A stretch of 12,901 nucleotides of DNA from assembly GCA_900617975.1 (NCBI GenBank), contig UZAE01001518.1, forward strand, positions 1 through 12,901, written 5' to 3'. The translations under genes and the position numbers were made by a program. Position 1 is the first letter of the stretch. Each line of letters begins with the position of its first letter. Source of the DNA: Rodentolepis nana. Taxonomy: Eukaryota > Platyhelminthes > Cestoda > Cyclophyllidea > Hymenolepididae. The notes beneath the pieces were generated by a model, which was given only the letters and a program-made list of their open reading frames with translations, searched no databases and was not told the DNA's origin. This document shows positions 1 to 7,553 of the stretch, piece by piece.

Positions 1-389
1 GGGTGCGGGGGACAGGCTCAGATGAAATTTTGATAGACGACTTGGTTTTTACAAGGCGGCAAAATCTTACTGCTTGGAAGTGGTTAGGACAATCATCAAG
101 CTGTCTGTTATAGCATCTGCCCAATGCATGGAAGCTGTCAACCCTCAACAACTGAATTATAGTTGGCAATTATTAATGTTACTGCTTTTGCTAGAGTTCC
201 AGTGAAGTGCCGATTTGCGCTACCATGGACATGGCTGTTTTATTTATGATGATCTGATAACACTAAAGTCATCCTTGTAACCATGGTATGCAAAATCTAA
301 TCATCCCGTAGATTTAAGTCTACTTTGTTAGGCTACGTCTATCCAATCGTCCAACCTCGAACTGGTCACCTTCAAGTTGCTTCCGACTG
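1..389. other. Non-coding stretch, nothing recognised
   Basis: No exon with convincing splice sites, no RNA gene and no copy of the local repeat could be seen here. It probably lies in an intron of the ZYG11-like gene that continues upstream of the window, because the first recognisable exon (859-1010) encodes an internal part of that protein. Confidence 0.4.
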
Positions 390-716
390 AGATATTTACA
401 TCAGGCTTTGTAATGGTTATCATTAGCCCATTGGTTGATTTCAGACTTCACAGAGGGAAGGAACACAAAATTCGGGCAGGGGGGGGGGAAACAGAAGTGT
501 GATTCACAGATGCAAGAGAGAAACAGACACAAAAGTAGAGAGTAGGGTAAGGTAAGTACTGTTGAAGTGGTGGAATATGACATAAAGTGGGGTCATGATT
601 GTTTGAAGTGAGAAATCAACTGCCGGTTTATAGACTCTATTTAACGTGGGAGTATATGTTGCCCAGGGTGCACCACGTGGGGATAAGTCTGTCGCTCACC
701 CCCCTCCCCCCTCCCC
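390..716 (-). mobile_element. SINE-like repeat, copy 1
   Basis: This copy aligns along its length with the repeats at 1318, 3044, 5339, 7216, 9368 and 12785: shared blocks include GGTTATCATTAGCCC near the left end, the CACAGATGCAAGAG-like centre, and GCCCAGGGTGCACCACGTGG near the right end. The left end has lost part of the usual ATATCAAATGGCAGGCG head. A G run of 10 (479-488) sits mid-element. The right end carries an expanded C-rich tract. A possible but weak target-site duplication is CCGACTG (383-389) against CGGACTG (717-723). Strand is given as the inferred sense orientation, with the TAAA-rich tail at the left. Confidence 0.65.
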
Positions 717-717
717 C
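699..717. repeat. C-rich homopyrimidine tract
   Basis: Three C runs of 6, 6 and 5 bases separated by single T residues. It lies at the inferred 5' edge of SINE-like copy 1, where other copies have only CACACCCCA. It is therefore a local expansion of that end. On the minus strand it is a G-rich purine tract. Confidence 0.7.
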
Positions 718-858
718 GGACTGTAATATAGAGGTATGATCATGAATATGTAGAAGAAATTGCAATTAGTCTTTTGTGTAGCATCTGCCACTGTGCAATT
801 GTTCAGTGTTTAGTAATAGAAGCCAGAACTTGAAGTGCTCCAGAGCTGTAACTTGAAG

Positions 859-1010
859 TGACGTCGGATGAATTAATTAGACTACTTAAATCCCATAGGA
901 TGTTTATTGGCAATCATCCGAAACTGGAATTTCTGGGACTCGCTTTATGGCCGTTAGCTGCTGGGTATGTTTCTATCACCCAGTTATCACAAGAATATCC
1001 CAACATTGAA
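859..1010 (+). CDS. ZYG11-like exon a (last LRR-like segment)
   Basis: Open in the frame that ends AAC ATT GAA before a perfect GTAAGT donor at 1011. It encodes DELIRLLKSHRMFIGNHPKL followed by EFLGLALWPLAAGY, resembling the last leucine-rich repeat of the family. The 5' edge is uncertain. A stop at 849-851 limits it, and acceptor AGs end at 858, 880 and 898. None has a strong pyrimidine tract. Exon 2434 would follow it directly in phase 0. Confidence 0.5.
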
Positions 1011-4000
1011 GTAAGTTACTAAATTCACTTTGCATAGTAGGCATTATTCTGTTGGCTTGTCTCCTGATACTCTACTTTTCCTGCTTGCTTATTTGTTATT
1101 TTTCATCAATGGGGATAGCCAAAGAAAACCATCTGTTATCCATATTGGCAGTCAGTCCATATATTAATGTGCTGGAGTTGTGGTAGAGTGTTGTAGTAAA
1201 TTCTGGCTTTTAATAAGCGAACTAGACGGTGAAGAGAACGGGGCGAGGGACTCATCTTTGGCCAGCAATGGACAATTCGCTTAGCATTCCCCCACCGAGT
1301 GTTTAAGTACCAGAAATATTTATTTGTATAATTTATTTATAACAAATGGCAGGCGTTTTGATGGTTATAATTAGCCCTTCGGTTGATTGCGGGCTTCACA
1401 GAGGAGATGAGGAACATAAAAGTGAGAAGAATAGAAGAGTGATTCACAGATGTTAAAGAAACAGACAGACAAAAAGGCTCAGAAAGGGTAAGATGAGTAC
1501 TGTGGTAGGGGTCGAATATGACATACAGTTGGGGTGACGGTAGTTTGAAGTCAGAAGTCAACTGCCGGTTAACAGAATTTTTTGCCGTATGATTATACAT
1601 TGCCCAGGGTGCACCACAAGGTAAGTCTATCCTACACCCCATACCAGAAATGTTGAAGTTGTACATTATGAGGCAGAGCGCATTCTATGACTTTTGATGT
1701 TGTAGGCCACCCCCTAAAAGAAAGGTTGATCAAAATCATTTCATTTCGTTTCGATGAGAAATCATTTTCACGGTTTATTTGGCGTTTGCCAGAACAGCCC
1801 TCATAGGCCAACTCAATTTGCTCTTGCAAAATCTAATGACACGCCGTTTACAGGATTGGTAGCGCGATCACTTATTACTTGCCCTTTCATGCACAAAGTT
1901 AATCGCTAATTCTTAATAGATGCGGTTTACTCACAACTATTTTTTCAAAAAGCTAAAACTCTAGTTCTCTGCTGTTAGCTGAGTGCTCTCAATCTCTGCT
2001 GCCAAAATATGTGCTCCCGGAAAAAAACTCGCTGCTTTCAGTGCAACAATTCTCCAAGAGTGCCTATCAACTTCTTTAACGTACCCTTTGTAACATTCTA
2101 AAACTTTCATTGAATTCTGTCAACTTTTGAAGTTTAAATGATTAGAATAGTATTATAAGTGAGATAGAACGATAACCTCATTATTTATGTAGGACGTGAA
2201 CTTATCCACTGATCAATGGAATTTTTAAAAGGATAATTGACTTGATTTGGTATAAAGTTCCTTCATCATCAGGTCTCCTCCCGTCTATTTCCAATAGCCC
2301 GCTTTTATACTTAACACCAGAGTGGCGTAGCGGTCAATTGGATGCTAATCGCATCTTGATAATTGGGCACTTCAACGACAACGAAAGAGGCCCTACTACG
2401 CTTACAACTTCTACTGTAAATTATACTTTTTAGATGATTGGCGGATTAAGCGAACAACATTTAATAAGGACGATAAGTCGATACCCCGATCGAACAGCCT
2501 ACTATCACTCTGCTACCTACATTCTTTTTCAGCGTGTTCAAGGTAGTCACGTCTTCTCTCCAAATCTTTTTGAAGTAAGTCTCCTCTATCTGGCTAATAT
2601 TATTATTACGCATTTTAGTAAAGTTAGAATTTTATAAAATCTAACAAATCGAAGAGATTTATGCATTAATAAATTTTTAAATTTTTACATCTAGTGATTT
2701 TTAGCTTTGCTGACATCCAGTCACTGCTCCATCTTTAATAATCGTATTCCTTACCAATCTAGGGACTTTGAGCAGCATCTCTGTCGAATGAAACAAAGCG
2801 TCTTGTCTAAGAAAAATTCATATTACTGCGTTTTTTGGTTCTTATTAATTATTACGTGGTAGGCAGGGCTCACCATTATGGCATTTGCGTTTTCTTACTA
2901 AATTCAGCGGATTAGATTTATTTTGAAGGATAATTGGCCAACGACAAACACATTATTATATATACCTCCAGGTTTTTTTCCTTGCGTTATAATCAAATTT
3001 ACCTCTCTAAGGCTTACCTCATAGACCTGCCATTCATAGGGTACTTATTTATTTATATCAAATGGCAGGCGTATTGATAGTTATCATTAGCCCTTTAGGT
3101 GACTTCGGGCTTCACAGAAAAGAAGGAACATCAAATTGAAAAAAAAGTCGAGAGGGGGGGGGACGGAAGAGTGCTTCAAAGATGCAAAAGAGGCAGACAG
3201 ACACAAAAGTAGAGAATATGGTAAGGTGAGTACTGTGAAAGTGACGGAATATGACATACAGTGGGGTGATGATAGTTTAAAGTCAGAAGTCAACTGCCCG
3301 TTAATAGACTTTTTTGCCGTATGAGTATACGTTGCCTAGGGTGCACCACGTGGAGATAAGTCTATCGCACACCCCACCATTCATAGGGTAAAATATCGCT
3401 TACATATGCACTCATACCAGGTTAAAAATGAACGATAATCATTGGTGGTTTATCCCGTTAACATGGTGAATTTCTTTCAAAAGAACAAGATGCATAATAA
3501 ACTACTGCCTAGTTGATTAAAAATGTACGAATCGATAATAGCTTTGCAACAAATATATCCAATGATCGATAATCCGGTGGAGAAACCAAATCGATAAGGC
3601 AAGTAATTCAACAGTTAACACTAGTTAACGAAAAGGTCACTTACAATGACATTCTGACTTATCTTTGTGACCTTAGGGGTTGTTCCTCTTGTGAGTATAC
3701 GTCTATTTCCTTTTCAGTGTTTGCTGAATTATTTGGAAGACAAGTATAAAAGGCGTCGTTTGGTGGGAAGAGCTATTTTCGCCATTGACTGGTTGACAAA
3801 CCCGGAGCGATATAATAATACGCCCATGCATTTACTTGAACGCGCGCGTGATATTATTCTCACTATAATGGATGATGGTACAGTCGGTTCAAACATCAGT
3901 AGTTATGGGTGTAATGTGTTAACTAATCTTCTCAAAATTGAAGGAGTCGTAAGCCTTTCTTAGTATTAAAAAGAACTTCCTAATTCCAGTAGACTACTAT

Positions 4001-6898
4001 TTGACCGATACTAACACATCGACATGTCTCACTTTTAGGAGATCAATTATAGAAAGTGTTGCAAAATTCTCTTTAAATTTCTACCAGGCGAAAGCAGTAC
4101 AGTTGTAAGAGAACGCGCTTTAGGTGCTATCAGGGAATTGCTTGGACGGGTAAGCTCTTTTTTACTTATTCGCGTCCTTTGTTATTACTGCTCTAGAATA
4201 ACTTTCAACTACCAAACAGTCGTCAGTACTCACCTTAAGTAGACATGGTACGTCCTCAAATTTGCCTGTTTGTGGTATCATCTTGCAGAATTTAGGCCCC
4301 CAATAATCAAGGTTACTTTTTTGCTTATCAGCACCAAATAATCAACACAGAAGAACGACGTTTATTAGATTTTGATTTATCAAGCAATCACTCTTTGGGT
4401 TGATTGGTTGGTTGGAGGTTGATATTATTAGCTAAAGTTTCATACTTTCCCCTAGGTATACCAAAGCTGTATCTTCTATTTGGCATCAATTTTCCCTACC
4501 ACAAGGGATCTAGAGGGAAAGAGATAAGATGTTTGCTATCAGAGAGGAAAAGGGTTTGGGCAACGGATAGGTGTAACTTACACGAAGTGCGTATGTTGAA
4601 AGAGAGTGCATATGCGGTTCGTAGGTTCCATGTACGCCCTCAGCAGGCGATCACGACAGGTGAGGTATTAGAGATTCCATGACCACATGTGAAGGAGAAG
4701 ACCGAGAGGAAATTTCAAGTTGAGAAAAAGTAAAACCTCATCCAATCGATTGTCACCTTGAGAGACGATTAAGTTACTCTCCTAAACCATCTCAGCGCGG
4801 TCTCTTCACATACTCCAAATGATTCGAGTATGTTCCATTGAGGCGGCTGTGACATACCCTTCTTTATCGGCTCTACGTACATGTCCAATCAAGGCCTAAA
4901 AACTAGTAAGACAATTATTTCAGTGAAAAATGATATTTTCCACTTTTTCAGCTGAGTTTCTATGCCGTGTCTTGTCAATGACTTTAAATCTAGACAGTTT
5001 TAAATCAGATATCTTCCCACACAAAATTCATTTAGATATCGATCAGTTTTTATTAGCCAAAACTATTGTTTTCATCATATAGTAATTTTAAATGCAGTAG
5101 TAAATTTATTTATTAAGTTTTCAAATATTTGGCGTAAAGATTCTTGTTAGTAGTTGATGATGTAGGTGGTGGAGGAGGGGGGGGGGGCTGTGAGGGGTGA
5201 ATTTTAGTTGGAGTTAATATTTTGGCAGAAGGAGAAAAATCACACATTGCTAAATTGGGCCAAACCGGCTTTCATTCGAAAAAACAGATGAATCAGGAGA
5301 CCTCAAGGGAGTTGTTTGGTCTCAATCATGAAAAATTAATATCAATTGGCAGGCTTTATGATAGTTATCATTAGCCCTTTGGTTGACTTCAGGCTTTATG
5401 ATAGTTATCATTAGCCCTTTGGTTGACTTCAGGCTTCACACACAGAGAGAGAGAGAGGTGGTGGGGGGACAGACAGACACGAAGGTAGATGAAAGGTGAG
5501 GTGAGTACTGTGAAAGTAGTCGAATATGACATACAGTGGGGTATGAGTATACGTTGCCCAGAGTGCACCACGTGGAGGTAAGTCTATCGCACACCCCATC
5601 ACGAAAAATTAAAGTCGCCCCAAAGCGGAGTTTATCATACGAACCGAGACTGAGAGCATGGGTATTGCAGTGCAGCCTACAAGTCATTAGTATCATCAGT
5701 ATTTTTCGATTTTGTACAGAATTATTAATTTACTTAAAAGCATACTCTATTTAGTCTTACCCATTTTAGATGCCCGATGCTGACTTCGTTGATGCTAGAA
5801 GGTGCAAGCGATATATAGAGTGTCTAATGAGATGTCTTCTTGAGTATCACGTTCCTAAGGGAGTTTTCCAACAATGGGCTCTTTTTACTAACCACAGAGG
5901 AGTGCGTTACCTTAAGGAATTTCACAATTTTGTTCCAAGTGATCGTGGGATCGATTGTGCGCAAATTTTGAGCCAGTTTATTGGTAATAGCTATGAGGCC
6001 TGCTTAAGGTTCGTATTCGTTGGTGGTTTCCCATTGCTCAGACTTGTCATACGGGTAAGTTCCTTATTCGCAAATATCTACAACTTGCACTTCTCCCAGT
6101 ACTCATCTAGTGAACTCCAACTTCTAGATAACTATAGTCAACTGCAAGGGGGTCATCTCCTCTCTCCCTATGTTTAGCTGTGTTAAAGCTTTCTTTAAAG
6201 GGTTTGAATTGTATTCTCAAGTATAGCGGTAAACATTCTATCCAGCTATTGAGCGGTAGAATTCGAAGAGTGCCTGAAAACGTCTATTGAGGTTAGATGT
6301 AAAGGACTACACTTTGGGTGACCGCATAATCTCGTCGTAACGGACATCCCCAGATGGGAGTTTCAAGGAAATTTTGAGGTCCACATTTACGACAGGATGC
6401 AAAAGTCTCACAAAATTGAGAACGAACCACAAACAAGATGGGGGGCTCATTACTAAGACAGCTTAGTAACTTTTATCGCCGGATATACAGATGTGTCATG
6501 AGGAAAACGGATTGGCTAAATCGATATGGTGGCAACAGCCTCGGTTTTCAGCAATTATTGGAAATTATATGCGTTTGAAATTCCTCAACTAGTTTAGATC
6601 TTTATGACAAGGTGTTAATTAAAAAATTTATTTAAACGCCGAAACTTTCGCGTTTTCCTTTTTTTCATTTAATATGTATAGGTACTCGGGCTACACATGG
6701 ATTTTAAGCACTCTAAACTTCACTTAGTTTGGTTTTCGCCCTGTTTAATCATCACTTTAATTTCAAATAAATTGTTTTTAAAGTGTCTTTTTTTCTCTTT
6801 AGTGCTTAGCAGCGCATACGGAACTTGAAAGAGTTGTATCAGTTCTCAACGATCTAATAGACCGTGTTAATTTTCTGCTAAATGAGTACCAAACGTGA
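859..6898 (+). CDS. ZYG11/ZER1-family protein, 3' part of gene (partial)
   Basis: Six exons (about 859-1010, 2434-2574, 3718-3948, 4039-4149, 5770-6054, 6803-6898) join in one frame and give about 337 residues ending at TGA. Established knowledge: ZYG11/ZER1 proteins have leucine-rich repeats followed by an armadillo-like helical array and serve as CUL2 E3 ligase substrate receptors for glycine N-degrons. What I see fits that order: an LRR-like end with HPKLEFLGL, then a linker with GGLSEQHLIRTISRYPDR, helical segments such as NYRKCCKILFKFL, and a final helix block with GGFPLLRLVIR before a short tail. These agree with my memory of human ZYG11B (about 744 residues) at the corresponding places. 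The protein is strongly diverged, and part of the armadillo array expected between exons 4 and 5 was not found. LRR exons must lie upstream. ZER1 or an unrelated ARM protein remain alternatives. Confidence 0.62.
1011..2433 (+). other. Intron a of ZYG11-like gene
   Basis: Begins GTAAGT and ends in a pyrimidine-rich TATACTTTTTAG. It contains SINE-like copy 2 (1318-1641). Apart from that, the stretch is AT-rich and nothing else was recognised. The reading frame open from 2242 to the TAG at 2431 is in the exon's frame but has no support as coding. Confidence 0.5.
1318..1641 (-). mobile_element. SINE-like repeat, copy 2
   Basis: Full-length copy flanked by a perfect 10-bp direct repeat TACCAGAAAT at 1308-1317 and 1642-1651. 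The left end is an extended TATTTATT-type tail (ATTTATTTGTATAATTTATT), then ACAAATGGCAGGCGTTTTGA. The right end is CTACACCCCA. It lacks the central poly-G run seen in other copies. Sense orientation is inferred as minus because an A/T-rich simple tail normally marks the 3' end of a SINE. Confidence 0.78.
2434..2574 (+). CDS. ZYG11-like exon b
   Basis: Acceptor TTATACTTTTTAG then ATG ATT GGC, ending CTT TTT GAA before GTAAGT; 47 whole codons. It encodes GGLSEQHLIRTISRYPDR and then HSATYILFQRVQG. This matches the family's linker between the LRRs and the armadillo array, a pattern of the type gly-x-x-x-glu-x-x-(leu/ile) followed by a paired helix. The first codon is an ATG by chance; it should not be taken as the gene start, since the exon joins in phase 0 on both sides. 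Confidence 0.62.
2575..3717 (+). other. Intron b of ZYG11-like gene
   Basis: Begins GTAAGT and ends CTATTTCCTTTTCAG. It contains SINE-like copy 3 (3044-3376). Three ATCGAT sites cluster at 3531, 3565 and 3590. Nothing else was recognised. Confidence 0.55.
3044..3376 (-). mobile_element. SINE-like repeat, copy 3 (best-preserved)
   Basis: Flanked by a perfect 14-bp direct repeat CCATTCATAGGGTA at 3030-3043 and 3377-3390, which fixes both element ends. Read on the minus strand it starts TGGGGTGTGCGATAG and ends in ATATAAATAAATAAG. A G run of 9 lies at 3154-3162 on the + strand. Its inferred 5' 115 nt (3262-3376) contains nested inverted repeats: TGGGGTG with CACCCCA, GATAG with CTATC, ATAGACTT with AAGTCTAT, and a CGTAT-GAGT-ATACG hairpin at 3318-3331. 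No convincing tRNA A or B box was seen, so the RNA of origin is unknown. Confidence 0.82.
3718..3948 (+). CDS. ZYG11-like exon c (armadillo-like region)
   Basis: Acceptor TTTCCTTTTCAG, donor GTAAGC after GGA GTC; 77 whole codons. It begins CLLNYLEDKYKRRRLVGRA and later has LLERARDIILTIMDDGTVGS then YGCNVLTNLLKIEGV. This is an alpha-helical pattern in which a pair of helices precedes a conserved Cys-x-x-x-Leu helix, as in the family's armadillo region. A donor at 3949 and an acceptor at 4038 bound a short 90-nt intron, the only short one in this gene. Confidence 0.65.
4039..4149 (+). CDS. ZYG11-like exon d
   Basis: Acceptor TCACTTTTAG, donor GGTAAGC; 37 whole codons in phase 0. It encodes EINYRKCCKILFKFLPGESS and ends RERALGAIRELLGR. 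The NYRKCCKILFKFL block corresponds to a helix I remember in human ZYG11B that follows the same Cys-containing helix, which is one of the better supports for the family call. Confidence 0.65.
5339..5598 (-). mobile_element. SINE-like repeat, copy 4 (rearranged)
   Basis: Flanked by a 13-bp direct repeat with one mismatch, TCATGAAAAATTA (5326-5338) and TCACGAAAAATTA (5599-5611). The element has lost most of its TATTTATT tail. It carries a 40-bp tandem duplication (5350-5389 and 5390-5429) and a CA/GA-rich microsatellite near 5433-5457. About 58 bp of the foldable 5' module is missing: GTGGGGT runs straight into ATGAGTATACG. The right end CACACCCCA is intact. Confidence 0.78.
5350..5429. repeat. 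40-bp exact tandem duplication inside SINE-like copy 4
   Basis: Two adjacent identical units that each begin CAGGCTTTATGATAG and end GGTTGACTT. The boundaries share CAGGCTT, which recurs a third time at 5430 as the start of the next segment, so replication slippage on this short homology is a simple origin. Confidence 0.9.
5770..6054 (+). CDS. ZYG11-like exon e
   Basis: Acceptor CCCATTTTAG, donor GGTAAGT; 95 whole codons, phase 0. It begins MPDADFVDARRCKRYIECLM and ends EACLRFVFVGGFPLLRLVIR. The ending corresponds to the family's last armadillo helices, where a Cys, then Gly-Gly, then Leu-Leu are conserved. The ATG at its start is again internal. Between KGVFQQWAL and the Gly-Gly block there seem to be about 40 more residues than I recall in vertebrate proteins. 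Confidence 0.65.
6055..6802 (+). other. Intron e of ZYG11-like gene
   Basis: Begins GTAAGT, ends in a strong pyrimidine tract TTTTTTTCTCTTTAG. It contains no SINE-like copy. A short open frame at 6438-6578 looks like a scrap of retrotransposon pol and is listed separately. Confidence 0.55.
6438..6578 (+). mobile_element. Possible Ty3/gypsy pol fragment
   Basis: This frame reads GGSLLRQLSNFYRRIYRC and is closed by TGA. Ty3/gypsy polyproteins have a conserved 'LRxFLGxxNFYRRF' segment between reverse transcriptase and RNase H; LRQLSNFYRRI is close to it, with two residues fewer. Upstream frames give no further pol motif and a stop lies just before, so at most this is a decayed remnant. Chance similarity is possible because the match covers only about a dozen residues. 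Confidence 0.25.
6803..6898 (+). CDS. ZYG11-like terminal exon
   Basis: Acceptor TTTTCTCTTTAG, then 31 codons and TGA (6896-6898). It encodes CLAAHTELERVVSVLNDLID and then RVNFLLNEYQT. An amphipathic final helix at the very end is typical of ZYG11/ZER1 proteins, where the last helix packs against the armadillo array. Exon e joins to it in phase 0. Confidence 0.62.
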   Translation, partial: CLAAHTELERVVSVLNDLIDRVNFLLNEYQT

Positions 6899-7215
6899 AC
6901 TTAAAGATTGACATTGTAAAAGTTTGTTTTTCCTTATAAATATTTTATTATTGCTCATATTAATGAAATTGACTTTGCTCTTTAATGATAACAATTTATA
7001 CATAAACTAAGATAAGGGATATCAGAGAAAGAGGGGATGTTTTGGGGATTTGCGCTGAATTCCAATCGGTCTCAAATAACCTTGTCTCCCTCTCTTCAGC
7101 TTGCCTAGAATTTATAAATTTCGCTTACTGACTTGCTAATTGTTGTACATGTTTGCCAAGCAATGATCTCCACACTTTGAATTAAAGTAATTACCAAGTT
7201 TTAGAAAATAATACA
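6899..7215. other. 3' region of ZYG11-like gene
   Basis: AT-rich sequence with no coding signal, probably 3' UTR and spacer. There is no AATAAA close to the stop; the nearest reasonable variant is ATTAAA at 7181-7186. Confidence 0.35.
7181..7186 (+). terminator. Possible poly(A) signal ATTAAA
   Basis: Common variant of the animal polyadenylation signal, 283 bases past the ZYG11-like stop codon. In AT-rich DNA it can occur by chance; no GT-rich downstream element is obvious. Confidence 0.2.
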
Positions 7216-7457
7216 TTTATTTATATCAAATTGTAGGCGTTTTGATAGTTACCATTAACCCTTTAGTTGACTTAAGGTTTCACAGAGTGTAAATAGCATC
7301 AAAGTGAAAAAGATTTGAGAAGGGGGGGGGCAGAAGAGTGTTTCAAAGATGTAAAAGAGACAGACACAAAAGTAGGAAAAATGTGAGGTGATTATTGTTG
7401 AAGTAGTCGAATATGAGAAACAGTGGGATCATGGTAGTTTGAAGCCAGAAGTCAACT
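7216..7457 (-). mobile_element. SINE-like repeat, copy 5 (lacks its 5' end)
   Basis: Starts TTTATTTATATCAAATTGTAGGCG, matches other copies through the 9-base G run (7322-7330) and the AGTTTGAAGCCAGAAGTCAACT block, then stops matching. Roughly the last 100 bp on the right (the inferred 5' end) is absent. In its place is an inverted head segment (7460-7553). Confidence 0.72.
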
Positions 7458-7459
7458 TT

Positions 7460-7553
7460 CGTGACTTTAATGTTCTTCCTTCCTGTGAAGCCCAAAGTCA
7501 GCTAAAGGGCAAGTAATAATTATCAAAAGACAGGCCATTTTTTGTAAATAAAA
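7460..7553 (+). mobile_element. Inverted SINE-like fragment (tail end only)
   Basis: The reverse complement matches the left end of the family: GTGAAGCCCAAAGTCAGCTAAAGGG, then TAATAATTATCAAAAGACAGGCC, then a TAAATAAA tail. It is joined directly to copy 5, so the two tails face outward and about 90 bp at each end form an inverted repeat. No convincing target-site duplication was found for either part. Confidence 0.72.

Larger units (their letters stand above)
4150..5769 (+). other. Intron d of ZYG11-like gene
   Basis: Starts GTAAGC and ends TTACCCATTTTAG. It holds SINE-like copy 4 (5339-5598) and an 11-base G run (5177-5187). The family normally has about 80 more residues of armadillo repeat at this point, so I searched for a further exon and found none that fits by sequence and phase. 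A 92-codon open frame at 4404-4682 resembles nothing I know. Confidence 0.45.

Noticed and set aside
401..583. Minus-strand open frames in repeats at 401-583, 1337-1829, 3087-3293 and 5389-5696 with similar peptides
   Set aside because: The peptides resemble one another only because they are translations of the same SINE-like repeat. They have no shared frame length, start or ending, and each is broken differently.
2242..2433. 63-codon open frame immediately before exon b in the same frame
   Set aside because: It ends in TAG at 2431-2433, which is the splice acceptor itself; it has no family similarity and no donor that would make it an exon.
3044..3376. The repeat as a DNA-transposon MITE with short terminal inverted repeats
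   Set aside because: The outer ends are not inverted copies of each other, and the flanking duplications vary in length (10-14 bp).
3044..3376. Hammerhead ribozyme in the repeat, as in schistosome SINE-like Sm-alpha elements
   Set aside because: Neither strand shows the CTGATGA core with a paired GAAA, so the known ribozyme-bearing families do not match.
3262..3376. tRNA-type pol III promoter (A and B boxes) at the SINE 5' end
   Set aside because: The best B-box-like string, AGTTGACTTC on the minus strand, lacks a required base, and no convincing A box precedes it.
4770..4870. Minus-strand reading with ALRWFRRVT, like the LRWFGHV segment of some LINE proteins
   Set aside because: Only five or six residues agree, a stop follows at once, and no other reverse-transcriptase motif is nearby.
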